Counted from the stretch's first letter, positions 7,592 to 16,303 are shown. The stretch is DNA of 64,000 nt from JAICUF01 sp038250675 (GCA_038250675.1 JBBSCB010000010.1:1-64000), one strand, 5' to 3'. Program-made: numbers and translations. Notes: generated by a model not told the origin, from the letters alone.

Positions 7592-8659
7592 ATGGCTGAC
7601 GCCGTGTCCAGCATTCGCCCTGTCCGCCTGACGTCGCTCTCCCACGGCGCCGGCTGCGCGTGCAAGCTCAGCAGCGTCGAGTTGAACGAGGTCCTGCGCC
7701 ACCTGCCGGGCATCACCGATCCGGCGGTGCTGGTGGACGCCGGCACCAGGGACGACGCGGCGGTCTACCGGATTGCGCCGGACCGGGCACTCGTCGCCAC
7801 CCTCGATTTCTTCACGCCCATCCTCGACGACCCCGCCTCGTGGGGTGCCGTCGCCGCCGCCAACGCGCTGAGCGATGTCTACGCCATGGGCGGCCGGCCG
7901 CTCTTTGCGCTCAACATCGTGGCGTGGCCCCGCGATACGCTCCCGTTCGAGATGTTGGGGGAGGTCCTGCGCGGCGCCGCCGGGGTGGCCACTCGCGCAC
8001 GCTGCCTGGTGCTGGGCGGACATTCGATCGACGACGCCGAGCCCAAGTTCGGCATGGCGGTAGTGGGCGAGGTGCACCCCGACCGTATGCTGACCAACGC
8101 CGGCGCCTGTGCCGGCGATCTGCTGATCCTCACCAAGCCGCTCGGCACCGGCATTCTCTCGACCGCGCTCAAGCGGGACGCGCTGCTGGAGACCGGCATG
8201 CGCGAGGCGGTCGCCTCGATGACCACGCTCAACGAGGGCGCGGCGCGGGCCGCACTCAGCGTCGGCGTGAGCGCCGCGACCGACGTCACCGGTTTTGGGC
8301 TGCTGGGCCACCTGTCGCACATCCTCGAAGCCAGCCGCGTCGCGGCCGAGCTCTACGTCGACGCGCTGCCGATCCTGCCCCACGCCCGCAATCTCGTGTC
8401 ACGCGGGTTCATTCCGGGCGGCACCCGCCGGAATCTGGAGGCGGCCGTCAAGGCCGAGTGGGCCGACGACATCGACGCCGCGGACCGCTACCTCTGCGCC
8501 GACGCGCAGACCTCCGGTGGCCTCCTCCTCGCCGTCCCCGCGGAGAACCACGCGGCATTGCTCGAGGCGCTGTGCGCTGAGGGGACGCCGGCGGCCGCAA
8601 CGGTGGGATGCGTCGTCCACGGGCCGGCGGGCGCAATCCGCGTGCGGCAATCGGCGTGA
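7592..8659 (+). CDS. selD: Selenide, water dikinase (selenophosphate synthetase)
   Basis: A 355-residue SelD. It makes selenophosphate from selenide and ATP, the selenium donor for selenocysteine and for 2-selenouridine in tRNA. The catalytic loop SHGAGCACK (Cys22, Cys24, Lys25) matches the Cys17/Lys20 motif of E. coli, with cysteine and not selenocysteine. The AIR-synthase fold is supported by GTRDDAAVY, ALSDVYAMGG, LVLGGHSI and TDVTGFGLLGH. The ATG at 7592 has GGGAGG seven bases upstream; an upstream in-frame extension lacks one. No selA, selB, selU or tRNA-Sec is visible here. The next lipoprotein gene starts on its stop codon (GTGA). Confidence 0.96.
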   Translation: MADAVSSIRPVRLTSLSHGAGCACKLSSVELNEVLRHLPGITDPAVLVDAGTRDDAAVYRIAPDRALVATLDFFTPILDDPASWGAVAAANALSDVYAMGGRPLFALNIVAWPRDTLPFEMLGEVLRGAAGVATRARCLVLGGHSIDDAEPKFGMAVVGEVHPDRMLTNAGACAGDLLILTKPLGTGILSTALKRDALLETGMREAVASMTTLNEGAARAALSVGVSAATDVTGFGLLGHLSHILEASRVAAELYVDALPILPHARNLVSRGFIPGGTRRNLEAAVKAEWADDIDAADRYLCADAQTSGGLLLAVPAENHAALLEALCAEGTPAAATVGCVVHGPAGAIRVRQSA

Positions 8660-9621
8660 CGCGCCGGCTGATTGTCGCCGCCGCGCTGGGGCCTGCCCTG
8701 GCGGCCGCGCTCACAGTGGGCTGTGCGGCGGACAGCACGCAGGGGCCCGCCGGCGGACCGGCCAGCAGCCCCACGCTCGCGGGCGTCGCCATCTTTCCGC
8801 CCGACAACCCGTGGAACGCCCCGGTCGATACCGCGGCGGTGGACCCTCAGTCGGACGCGCTGATCGCCACCATCGGACGCAGCACGCACCTGCATCCCGA
8901 CTTTGGCGCCGACTGGAACGGCGGGCCGTTCGGGATTCCCTATCTGGTGGTGGGTGCGGCAGTGGCCGCGGTGCCGGTGACGTTCGACTACGCCGGCGAG
9001 AGCGACCCGGGGCCATATCCCATCCCGTCCGACGCACCGATCGAGGGCGGCAGCGCGTCAAGCGGCGACCGGCACGTACTCGTGGTGGATCGCGACGCGC
9101 ACAAGCTCTACGAGCTGTTTGATGCGCATCCCGAGGGCGGCGGGTGGCATGCGGGCTCCGGCGCCGTGTTTGATCTGTCCAGCAATGCCCTGCGGCCGGC
9201 CGGCTGGACCTCGGCCGACGCGGCCGGCCTGCCGATCCTCGCCGGGCTAGTGCGCTATGACGAGGTCGTGGACCAGGGCGAGATCCGCCACGCGCTCCGG
9301 TTTACCGTGAGCCGGACGCGTCATGCCTACATTGCCCCGGCCCGGCACTACGCCAGCAGCGCGACCGATCCGGCGCTGCCGCCGATGGGGATGCGGGTGC
9401 GGCTCAAGGCGGGGTTCGACGTCTCGACCTTTCCGCCGACGGCCCGCGTCATTCTCACCGCGCTCAAGCGCTACGGCATGATCGTGGCCGATAACGGCTC
9501 GAACTGGTACGTTTCGGGCGCGCCCGATGCGCGCTGGAGCGACACCGAACTGAACACGCTCAAGACGCTGGCGGGCGACGACTTCGAAGTCGTGAAGATG
9601 GGGCCCGTCACCACCAACTGA
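8656..9621 (+). CDS. Hypothetical lipoprotein
   Basis: A 321-residue protein. The GTG at 8656 overlaps the selD stop and gives the signal MTRRLIVAAALGPALAAALT with a VGC lipobox (Cys23). The mature protein is rich in aromatic and Asp residues, with the runs FPPDNPWNAPVDT, HLHPDFGADWNGGPFGIPY and RHAYIAPARHYAS. The central phrase HVLVVDRDAHKLYELFDAH resembles extracellular proteins of Acidobacteria-like or actinobacterial genomes that lack a named function. I cannot assign a family. Translational coupling to selD may be incidental. Confidence 0.68.
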   Translation: MTRRLIVAAALGPALAAALTVGCAADSTQGPAGGPASSPTLAGVAIFPPDNPWNAPVDTAAVDPQSDALIATIGRSTHLHPDFGADWNGGPFGIPYLVVGAAVAAVPVTFDYAGESDPGPYPIPSDAPIEGGSASSGDRHVLVVDRDAHKLYELFDAHPEGGGWHAGSGAVFDLSSNALRPAGWTSADAAGLPILAGLVRYDEVVDQGEIRHALRFTVSRTRHAYIAPARHYASSATDPALPPMGMRVRLKAGFDVSTFPPTARVILTALKRYGMIVADNGSNWYVSGAPDARWSDTELNTLKTLAGDDFEVVKMGPVTTN

Positions 9622-9643
9622 TTCTCCCACCGCGGGACGCACG

Positions 9644-9862
9644 ATGCGCTGGACCCCCGAACGCATGGACCGACTGGAAAGCGCCGCCCGGCGCGGGCTC
9701 CGCGTGTCGGTGAGCCGGCGCGGCAACGAGTATGTGGTCACCGCCCTCCGGGTTACGACGGTGGGGACGGCCGAGGCGTTCATAGGCCACCTGCCCATGA
9801 CCGGCGAGCAGCTCACGTTCCTGCTGAACGACATCGACGACTTCCAGGTGATCGGGGACTGA
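9644..9862 (+). CDS. Small hypothetical protein (72 aa)
   Basis: A 72-residue basic N-terminal, acidic C-terminal protein beginning MRWTPERMDRLESAARRG and ending NDIDDFQVIGD. It has no membrane segment or cysteine. Regular amphipathic pattern, ATG start and close spacing to both neighbours support it as real. Its stop codon is adjacent to the proposed CTG start of the RNase H gene, so the two may be translationally coupled. Function unknown. Confidence 0.6.
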   Translation: MRWTPERMDRLESAARRGLRVSVSRRGNEYVVTALRVTTVGTAEAFIGHLPMTGEQLTFLLNDIDDFQVIGD

Positions 9863-9864
9863 TC

Positions 9865-10518
9865 CTGGCAACGCCTCCCATCGCCATCCTGCATCTCGAC
9901 GAAAGCTGCCTCGGCAACGGCCGCGAGGGCGACAACCCAGGCGGCGGCGGCGGCCTGATCGAGATCCGCACCGACACCGGCGTCCAGCGGCGCGACGTCT
10001 ACGTGCACGCTCCTGCGACAACCAACAACCGGATGGCGCTCGTCGGCGCCACCGTGGCGCTCGAGCTCCTCGCCGCCAAGGGCGCGCGGCTCCGCGTGCT
10101 CATCGTCTCCGATTCCGAGTACCTGGTGAAGGGCATGCGCGAGTGGGTGTCCGGATGGGAGTCCCGCGGGTGGCGCCGCAAGGCCGGTCCGATCGAAAAT
10201 CTTCCCATGTGGCAGGAGCTCGTGGCGGCGGCGCGGCGGCATGAGACCCAGCTCACGTGGGTGCGGGGCCACCGCGGTCATGCCAAGAATGAGTATGCCA
10301 ACGACCTGGCCGTGGCGGCGGCCATCGACCAGCGGACCTCGGACGGTATCATCGCATCCGGCTTCTCCGAGTGGCTGGCCGCCCGGCAGGACCGCGGCCT
10401 CTTCCCGGCCTATGACCCCGATGCCGCGTTCGGCGTGCTGGAGCGGCGGCTCGCGGCCGGTGAATCATTCCCGCTCCGTGATGCCGAGCCGGGAACGGCG
10501 AGAGCCGCCCGGCGCTGA
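9865..10518 (+). CDS. RNase H-like protein with altered active site and non-AUG start
   Basis: The conserved RNase HI landmarks are present in order: LDESCLGN with the first catalytic Asp (Asp12), TTNNRMA, SDSEY (Asp83) and WVRGHRGHAKNEYAND. Compared with E. coli RNase HI, the Glu48 position is Ala58 and the Asp134 position is Asn146; Asp10, Asp70 and His124 equivalents remain. A three-residue insertion widens the first loop. The frame has no ATG, GTG or TTG before residue 47 (GTG at 10003), which would delete the first catalytic strand. I therefore propose CTG at 9865, with GGGGA six bases upstream. A 50-residue C-terminal extension follows the RNase H core. Activity on RNA/DNA hybrids is doubtful. 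Confidence 0.78.
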   Translation: MATPPIAILHLDESCLGNGREGDNPGGGGGLIEIRTDTGVQRRDVYVHAPATTNNRMALVGATVALELLAAKGARLRVLIVSDSEYLVKGMREWVSGWESRGWRRKAGPIENLPMWQELVAAARRHETQLTWVRGHRGHAKNEYANDLAVAAAIDQRTSDGIIASGFSEWLAARQDRGLFPAYDPDAAFGVLERRLAAGESFPLRDAEPGTARAARR

Positions 10519-10536
10519 ACGCCGAGCCCCAAACGC

Positions 10537-10571
10537 ACGACGGCCCGGTCATGCGACCGGGCCGTCGTGTT
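10537..10571. terminator. Intrinsic terminator between convergent genes
   Basis: ACGACGGCCCGGTC and GACCGGGCCGTCGT form a perfect 14-bp stem around ATGC, followed on the plus strand by GTTTCCC. It lies between the RNase H gene and the convergent lipoprotein gene, so it can serve both directions. Confidence 0.8.
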
Positions 10572-10600
10572 TCCCTGTGTCGCCGGTTGCCCGGCGCGCC

Positions 10601-11518
10601 TCAGGTTGCCGGCACGAAGGTCCGCGTCGGCCGAACCCCGCACGCCGTCCACACGACATTCACATACCCGCCCGATGGCAGCGTCCAGTGGATTTCGCCC
10701 GCCTTGATCCGTGCCCGGTGCGGCCCGGTGCAGGTGGCGTCATACTGGAGTGGCGTTGCCGTGGTCACGGTGAAGGTGCGGCTCTCGCTGCCGCGCGAAA
10801 AGTTCACGGTGCCGGCTGCGGTGATGGTGCCGCTGGGCAGCGGCTGGCCGTCCACCAGCGACCCGCCGCCGTCCGGCGTGAACATGAACTGGAGATTGTG
10901 CACGACCTGAACCGACGGCCGGCCGGAGACGGTCCGCACCGTGGTGATGTTGTTGGCCAGCGTGAGGCCGGCGGTGGTGCCGGAGAGCTCGCGGGTGCCA
11001 TTCCGGACGGCGGTGTACGTCTCCTGATCGGCGTTGCTCGCGGCAAAGGTGAAATCGGCCAGGGCCGCGTGATAGGCAAAATCGGGGGCCGAGGGCGTGG
11101 GGTCGCTTACCGTGATCGTGCCGGTGAGGTCCACGCTGCCGCCGCGGAACCCGGTGAAATGACAGGCGGGCAGCGCGAACGTGAACACCGCATTGTCCGG
11201 CGCGCCATCGGCGTCGGTGTCGGTGGTGGACGAGACGGTGGCGCAGCCGCGGGTGTTGGGCGGACTGCTGAAGAACGAGGCCCCGGACATTGAGGCGGAC
11301 GAAAGGCTGGCGCCGGCCGGATCGATGGCGCCGTCGAGCGTGAATGACTCGGTGGCCTCCTCGGTCTCGTCCTGCGAGGCCGCGGCGGCGTCCGCCGAGG
11401 TGGCGGCACTCAGCTCGGCGCCGCCCGGCGCGGTGGTATCGGAGCTGCAGGCGGCAAACAGCAGCGCGCTCAGGCCAACGCCCGAGAGCAGGAGGGTGCG
11501 GCGGCGGGTCCAGTGCAT
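10601..11518 (-). CDS. Hypothetical lipoprotein
   Basis: A 305-residue protein with an RR-containing lipoprotein signal (MHWTRRRTLLLSGVGLSALL, lipobox FAAC, Cys24). After a low-complexity acidic linker, the mature domain reads as a beta-rich secreted domain with two likely disulfide cysteines, in RGCATV and LPACHF, and a third pair in DATCTG and WTACGV. It contains repeated threonine-rich strands such as VDLTGTITVSD. No known catalytic motif is visible. The upstream region is divergent with the zinc-ribbon gene. Confidence 0.7.
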   Translation of the reverse strand: MHWTRRRTLLLSGVGLSALLFAACSSDTTAPGGAELSAATSADAAAASQDETEEATESFTLDGAIDPAGASLSSASMSGASFFSSPPNTRGCATVSSTTDTDADGAPDNAVFTFALPACHFTGFRGGSVDLTGTITVSDPTPSAPDFAYHAALADFTFAASNADQETYTAVRNGTRELSGTTAGLTLANNITTVRTVSGRPSVQVVHNLQFMFTPDGGGSLVDGQPLPSGTITAAGTVNFSRGSESRTFTVTTATPLQYDATCTGPHRARIKAGEIHWTLPSGGYVNVVWTACGVRPTRTFVPAT

Positions 11519-11623
11519 GGGTCCGGTCTCCAGCGTCGTGGGTGGTCTCCATAGGGTCGACTGCGTGGGAGGACGCCACCGGCCATCGTTCGTTAAGGCC
11601 GCCGGCGCCGTTCCCCGGTTCGC

Positions 11624-11652
11624 TTGACAGCGCCAGCGGCAGCCCGTACCCT
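11624..11652 (+). promoter_or_regulatory. Sigma-70-type promoter of the zinc-ribbon gene
   Basis: TTGACA (11624-11629) matches the -35 consensus exactly and is followed after 17 bases by TACCCT (11647-11652). The predicted transcript start near 11659 leaves a short leader with AAGGA before the GTG at 11681. The TTG of the -35 box is in frame with the gene and can be mistaken for its start codon. Confidence 0.7.
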
Positions 11653-11680
11653 CCCCACCATCCGCGACACAAGGATCAAG

Positions 11681-12394
11681 GTGACCGATCTCGAGCGGTT
11701 CTTCCGGCAGCTGGTGCAGACGCTCGCGGCGACCGAGCCGATGCGCCTGCGGCAGCCGATTCCCATCGGCGAGATCCGGCTGAACCTGCTGCCCTACCGC
11801 ACCAACCGCCGCGCACTCGAGCTCGATACCAGCGAGGATTACGAGCTCGTGCTGCTGCGGCTCTGTGCCGGCGAGGGCGGCTTTGCCCACGCGGAGCCGG
11901 CCGAGACGCGGACGCGCTTCATCGCCGAAGTGGCAAGTTCGCATCCCGATCTCGCGGTGCTCGACCGCGACGCCGCCTCCGAGATCACGCTGGTGCAGGA
12001 ACAGGTGGCGTTTGCGCTGGTCCCGGGCGACACCCATCGCGCGTATGCGCCGCCGGGAACGGGATCTGCCACGCCGTGGTCGGCGCCGCCATTCCATGAG
12101 GCCGCCCCGCCGGCGTCGGCGCCCGATCCAGATGACGCGCTCCCGCTCGACGAAGTGCGGCTGGCTCCTGCCCCGCGGCCGGCACCGGCGGTCCCGGACG
12201 CGGATGACACCGAGGCGACCAGTTCATCGGCGCAGTGCAGCTACTGCGGCGGCGGGCTGCCGGACGGCCGCATCGTCAACTTCTGTCCCCACTGCGGCCA
12301 GAGCCAGGCGACGACCCACTGTCCCGAGTGCCGCACCGAGGTGGAGCTGGGCTGGCGCCACTGCATCACCTGCGGATTTGCCCTCGCCGGCTGA
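11681..12394 (+). CDS. Double zinc-ribbon protein
   Basis: A 237-residue cytoplasmic protein. The first 140 residues form an uncharacterised alpha/beta domain beginning with the sequence VTDLERFFRQLVQTL. A proline/alanine-rich linker leads to two consecutive zinc ribbons with CSYCGG...CPHCGQ and CPECRT...CITCG, eight cysteines in four CxxC knuckles. Such ribbons bind zinc and mediate protein or nucleic acid contact; the partner is unknown. The GTG at 11681 is chosen because AAGGA lies six bases upstream and a good promoter ends just before it; starting at the TTG further up would place the coding region over the -35 box. Confidence 0.8.
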   Translation: MTDLERFFRQLVQTLAATEPMRLRQPIPIGEIRLNLLPYRTNRRALELDTSEDYELVLLRLCAGEGGFAHAEPAETRTRFIAEVASSHPDLAVLDRDAASEITLVQEQVAFALVPGDTHRAYAPPGTGSATPWSAPPFHEAAPPASAPDPDDALPLDEVRLAPAPRPAPAVPDADDTEATSSSAQCSYCGGGLPDGRIVNFCPHCGQSQATTHCPECRTEVELGWRHCITCGFALAG

Positions 12395-12466
12395 GCCCCG
12401 CGTTCGTGCAACGCATCACGACTCCGCCCTTGGCATCACCCTGCCAGGGGCGGCATCTTTCACGGC

Positions 12467-13693
12467 ATGCCCACCGCACGCGATTCGTCGGCAACCCCGG
12501 CGCGTGATGTTGTCTTCCTGTCGGGCGTCCGCACCGGGTTCGGCAGCTTCGGCGGCTCGCTGAAGGACCTCACCGCGACCGACCTTGCCGTCCTCGCCGG
12601 CAGTGCCGCGCTCGAGCGGGCCGGCATGCCGGCCGCGGACGTGGACCATGTGATCGTGGGCAACGTGCTGCAGACCTCGGCCGACGCCGCGTATCTGGCC
12701 CGCCATGTGGCGCTCCGCGTCGGCCTCCCGATCGAGACGCCCGCCGTCACGGTCAACCGCCTCTGCGGGTCGGGGTTCGAGGCGGTGATCCAGGGCGCGC
12801 AGCAGATCCGGCTGGGCGAGTCCCGGGTGGTGCTCGCGGCCGGCACCGAGTCGATGAGCCAGGCGCCGCACGTCGTCCGCGGTGCGCGGTGGGGCCTCCG
12901 GCTGGGCCCCGCGGCGCCGCTGGAGGACACACTGTGGGAAGCGCTGCGTGATTCCCAGTGCGATCTGTCCATGGCCGAGACCGCCGAGCGGCTGGCCGAG
13001 CGCTACGGCATCAAACGCGACGCGGTGGATGCCTATGCGCTCATGAGCCAGCAGCGGGCCCGGGATGCGTGGGCCGCGGGGCGGTTTACCGACGAGATCA
13101 TGCCGGTGCCGCTCCTCAACCGGAAGACCCGCGTCACCGAGCCCTGGGCCCGTGACGAGCATATGCGCCCCGACACCACCGCCGACGCACTCGGCCGCCT
13201 GCCGCCCTACTTCCGGAAGGACGGCGTGGTGACGGCCGGCAACGCGTCGGGAATCGTGGACGGCGCGGCGGCGCTGGTCCTGGCCGGTGCCGACTATGCC
13301 GCCGCCCGCGGCCTCAAACCGCTTGGCCGCCTGGTGGCATGGGGCGTCGTCGGCGTCGATCCGGCCGTGATGGGCATCGGTCCCGCGCCCGCGGCGCGGC
13401 GCGCGCTGGCGGCGGCCGGTCTCGCCCTGGCCGATATGGATCTGGTGGAAGTGAATGAGGCGTTCGCCGCCCAGTATCTGGCGGTCGAGCAGGAGCTGGG
13501 GCTCGACCGCGAACGGACCAACGTGGACGGCGGCGCCATCGCGATCGGTCATCCGCTGGGCGCCAGCGGCGCCCGCATCACCCTGCATCTGCTGCACGCG
13601 CTCCGGCGCGGTGGTGGACGCTACGGTCTCGGCAGTGCGTGCATCGGTGGCGGCCAGGGTGCCGCCGTTATCGTCGAGGCATTCCCGGTCTAA
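12467..13693 (+). CDS. Acetyl-CoA C-acetyltransferase (thiolase)
   Basis: A 408-residue thiolase. It condenses two acetyl-CoA to acetoacetyl-CoA or cleaves 3-ketoacyl-CoA. The nucleophilic cysteine is Cys100 in NRLCGSG; the other active-site elements are VNEAFAAQ, GHPLGASGAR and the second cysteine in SACIGGGQGAA. Length and motif spacing fit the biosynthetic acetyl-CoA acetyltransferase group. A 3-hydroxyacyl-CoA dehydrogenase gene lies three genes downstream in the same direction, so the pair probably supports butanoate-level acyl-CoA metabolism. Confidence 0.95.
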   Translation: MPTARDSSATPARDVVFLSGVRTGFGSFGGSLKDLTATDLAVLAGSAALERAGMPAADVDHVIVGNVLQTSADAAYLARHVALRVGLPIETPAVTVNRLCGSGFEAVIQGAQQIRLGESRVVLAAGTESMSQAPHVVRGARWGLRLGPAAPLEDTLWEALRDSQCDLSMAETAERLAERYGIKRDAVDAYALMSQQRARDAWAAGRFTDEIMPVPLLNRKTRVTEPWARDEHMRPDTTADALGRLPPYFRKDGVVTAGNASGIVDGAAALVLAGADYAAARGLKPLGRLVAWGVVGVDPAVMGIGPAPAARRALAAAGLALADMDLVEVNEAFAAQYLAVEQELGLDRERTNVDGGAIAIGHPLGASGARITLHLLHALRRGGGRYGLGSACIGGGQGAAVIVEAFPV

Positions 13694-13702
13694 GGAGTCA
13701 TC

Positions 13703-14557
13703 ATGGAACCACTGGTCGGCGTACTCGCGCTTGCGGTCGCCTATTCATTCATGAGCCTGCGCGTGCTCAAGCAGTATGAGCGTGGGGTCGCCTTTTTCCT
13801 CGGCCGGTTCTGGGGGACCAAGGGTCCCGGTCTCGTTTTCGTGCCGGGCGGCTTCTCGACCATGCGGCGCGTGTCCATGCGCACCATGGCGTTCGACATC
13901 CCGGCGCAGGACGTGATCACGCGCGACAACGTCTCGGTGCGGGTGAACGCCGTGCTCTACATGCGGGTCAAGGACCCCCAGAAAGCCGTGATCGAGATCG
14001 AAGATTACCTCTACGCCACGAGCCAACTTTCCCAGACCACACTGCGGTCGGTCCTGGGCGAGGTCGAGCTGGACGAGCTGCTTTCGGACCGCGAAAAGAT
14101 CAACGCGATCCTCCGCCGCATCATCGACGAGCGGACCGAGCCATGGGGTATCGAGGTCTCCGCCGTCGAAGTGAAGGACGTGGACCTGCCGGAGAACATG
14201 AAGCGGGCGATGGCCCGTCAGGCCGAGGCCGAGCGCGAGCGGCGCGCCAAGGTGATCAACGCGCAGGGCGAGCTGCAGGCATCGGAAACGCTGGCGCAGG
14301 CGGCGCGCATGCTGGCCACCGAGCCGACGGCGCTGCAGCTCCGCTACCTGCAGACCGTCACCGAAATTGCCGCGGAGAACAACTCGACCACGATCTTCCC
14401 GATCCCCATCGACATGATCCGGCCGTTCCTGGGCAACATGGGCAATGCTCCCGCCCCCCTCCCCCTCCCGGAGCGGCCGGCGCTGCCCTCGCCCGACCTG
14501 AATGCGGTCCTGCCGCAGTTCAAGGTGGATCCGCTCAAGGCACCGAAGCAGGAGTAG
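13703..14557 (+). CDS. SPFH/stomatin-like membrane protein (slipin)
   Basis: A 284-residue protein. An N-terminal membrane anchor (about residues 3-18) is followed by the SPFH core: QYERGVAFFLGRF, FDIPAQDVITRDNVSV, and a helical segment with MARQAEAERERRAKVI. These proteins form large ring or cage oligomers on membranes and often partner with NfeD or FtsH-type proteases. No nfeD is visible here. The ATG has AAGGAG six bases upstream. The start follows the thiolase stop by nine bases. Confidence 0.93.
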   Translation: MEPLVGVLALAVAYSFMSLRVLKQYERGVAFFLGRFWGTKGPGLVFVPGGFSTMRRVSMRTMAFDIPAQDVITRDNVSVRVNAVLYMRVKDPQKAVIEIEDYLYATSQLSQTTLRSVLGEVELDELLSDREKINAILRRIIDERTEPWGIEVSAVEVKDVDLPENMKRAMARQAEAERERRAKVINAQGELQASETLAQAARMLATEPTALQLRYLQTVTEIAAENNSTTIFPIPIDMIRPFLGNMGNAPAPLPLPERPALPSPDLNAVLPQFKVDPLKAPKQE

Positions 14558-14558
14558 C

Positions 14559-15386
14559 ATGACCGACCCGCGGTCCTCGATCGATCGCCCCGCGCTGGAG
14601 CGGATACTCCAGCGCGCCGCCGAGCTGCAAACGTCCGAGCGCGACATCGGCGACGCGCTCACGCCGGCGGATGTACTGGCGCTCGGCCGCGAAGTGGGCA
14701 TCCCGGGCCACTACCTGCAGCAGGCCATGCTGGAGGAGCAGAACCGGGTCGCGGCGCCGGTCGCCGACGGCGTCCTGGACAAGTTGGCCGGCCCGGCGGC
14801 AACCACGGCGCAGCGTGTGGTCCTCGGCACCGTGGAGGACGTGAGTCAGGTGCTCCTCGGCTACATGGAAACGCACGAGCTGCTGTGCGTGCAGCGCCAG
14901 CAGCCGGGGCGGATCACCTGGGAGCCGCTGGGCGGGTTCCAGGCCGCGATTCGCCGCTCGTCGGCGGCGTTCGGCTCGGGCAAGCGGCCGTTCATGCTCT
15001 CGCCGGTGCGCACCGTTGCTGCGACGCTGATGCCGCTCGAGTCGGGGTACGTGCACGTAAGTCTCTCGGCCGATGTGCGGGGACTCCGGAGCCAGTTCGT
15101 GGGCGGTGCCGCAGCCATCGCGTCCGCCGGCGCCGCCGCGACCGCAATCCTGGCGGTGCTCACGCCGTTCCTGGTGGTGGCGGTCGCCCCGCTGCCGCTG
15201 GCCCTGGGCGTGGGTTACGTCGTGGTGCGGCAGTATCCCCCGCGCCTGGAGCGCGTGCAGCTCGGGCTCGAGCGCGCGCTCGATCATCTGCAGCAGGGCA
15301 GTCCCCGCAAGCGGGAGCTTCCGCCCCGGCCGTCCGGCATCGTCGGGCTCATCGCGGACGAAGTGCGCAAGGCCCTCAAGCCATGA
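14559..15386 (+). CDS. Hypothetical protein with two C-terminal membrane helices
   Basis: A 275-residue protein beginning MTDPRSSIDRPALERILQRA. Residues 1-175 are soluble and helix-rich; two membrane helices occupy roughly 185-235 (AAAIASAGAAATAILAV, then a second helix ending VGYVVV), and a basic, proline-containing tail follows. This layout is like small helical regulators attached to membranes, but I do not recognise the family. AGGAG lies before its ATG, one base after the SPFH stop codon, so it is probably expressed with the stomatin-like protein and may be its partner. Confidence 0.65.
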   Translation: MTDPRSSIDRPALERILQRAAELQTSERDIGDALTPADVLALGREVGIPGHYLQQAMLEEQNRVAAPVADGVLDKLAGPAATTAQRVVLGTVEDVSQVLLGYMETHELLCVQRQQPGRITWEPLGGFQAAIRRSSAAFGSGKRPFMLSPVRTVAATLMPLESGYVHVSLSADVRGLRSQFVGGAAAIASAGAAATAILAVLTPFLVVAVAPLPLALGVGYVVVRQYPPRLERVQLGLERALDHLQQGSPRKRELPPRPSGIVGLIADEVRKALKP

Positions 15387-15393
15387 GGCGAGG

Positions 15394-16290
15394 GTGACCG
15401 GCCAGCCGGACGTGCGCACCGTGGGCGTGCTCGGCTGCGGGATCATGGGCAGCGGGATCGCCCAGAGCGTCGCATCCGCCGGCTACACGGTGATCGTGTA
15501 CGAGCCGGACCCGGTGGCGCGAGACACCGGCGCCCGCGCCATCGAGCGCTCGCTTGCCCGGCTCGAGGAGAAGCAGAAGGTGCCCGCCGGCACCCGGCAG
15601 GCGGCGCTGGCCCGGCTTACGCTGGCCGCCTCGCTTGACGCGCTGGCCGGCGTCGACCTGGCCATCGAGGCGGTGACCGAAGACCTGGCGATCAAGAACG
15701 GCCTCTGGCGCTCGCTCGACGCACTCTGTCCCGCGCACGCGATCTTCGCCTCCAACACGTCGAGTCTCACGATCGCGGCGATGGCCGCGGCCACATCCCG
15801 GCCGGACCAGTTCGTCGGCCTGCACTTCTTCAATCCCGTGCCCCTCATGCCGCTCGTCGAGGTGGTGCGCACCGTCACCACCTCGGCACCGACCTTTCAA
15901 CGCGCGCTCGCCTTTGCCCGCAGTCTGGGCAAGGAAGCGGTGGCGGCCCGGGACACATCCGGCTTCATCGTCAACCGACTGCTGGTACCATACATGCTGG
16001 ACGCGGTGCGCGCGCTCGAGGCGAACGTGGCCTCGATGACCGACATCGACACCGCCATGCGCCTCGGCTGCGGCCACCCGATGGGGCCGTTCACGCTCCT
16101 CGACTTCGTCGGGCTCGATACCGCGCACCGCATCGCGGAAATCATGTTCACGGAGTACCGGGAAACCCGCTATGCACCGCCGCCGCTCCTGACGCGCATG
16201 GTGCTCGCGGGACTCGCCGGCCGGAAATCCGGCCGCGGGTTCTACGACTACTCGACCGAGCCGCCGACCCCAGTGGATCTCGGACTCTGA
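15394..16290 (+). CDS. 3-hydroxyacyl-CoA (3-hydroxybutyryl-CoA) dehydrogenase
   Basis: A 298-residue NAD-dependent dehydrogenase. The Rossmann motif is LGCGIMGSGIAQ; the active site includes SNTSSL and HFFNPVP with the catalytic His, and the C-terminal domain carries GHPMGPFTLLDFVGLD. It oxidises 3-hydroxybutyryl-CoA or longer 3-hydroxyacyl-CoA to the 3-keto form and partners chemically with the nearby thiolase. I start it at GTG 15394, eight bases after the preceding stop, which gives MTGQPDVRTVGVLG; the frame extends upstream only in noise. Confidence 0.94.
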   Translation: MTGQPDVRTVGVLGCGIMGSGIAQSVASAGYTVIVYEPDPVARDTGARAIERSLARLEEKQKVPAGTRQAALARLTLAASLDALAGVDLAIEAVTEDLAIKNGLWRSLDALCPAHAIFASNTSSLTIAAMAAATSRPDQFVGLHFFNPVPLMPLVEVVRTVTTSAPTFQRALAFARSLGKEAVAARDTSGFIVNRLLVPYMLDAVRALEANVASMTDIDTAMRLGCGHPMGPFTLLDFVGLDTAHRIAEIMFTEYRETRYAPPPLLTRMVLAGLAGRKSGRGFYDYSTEPPTPVDLGL

Positions 16291-16303
16291 CTGGAGGAGA
16301 ATG

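Noticed and set aside
11624..11680. TTG at 11624 as start of the zinc-ribbon gene
   Set aside because: It is the -35 hexamer TTGACA of a promoter with a 17-base spacer; the GTG at 11681 has the better ribosome-binding site.
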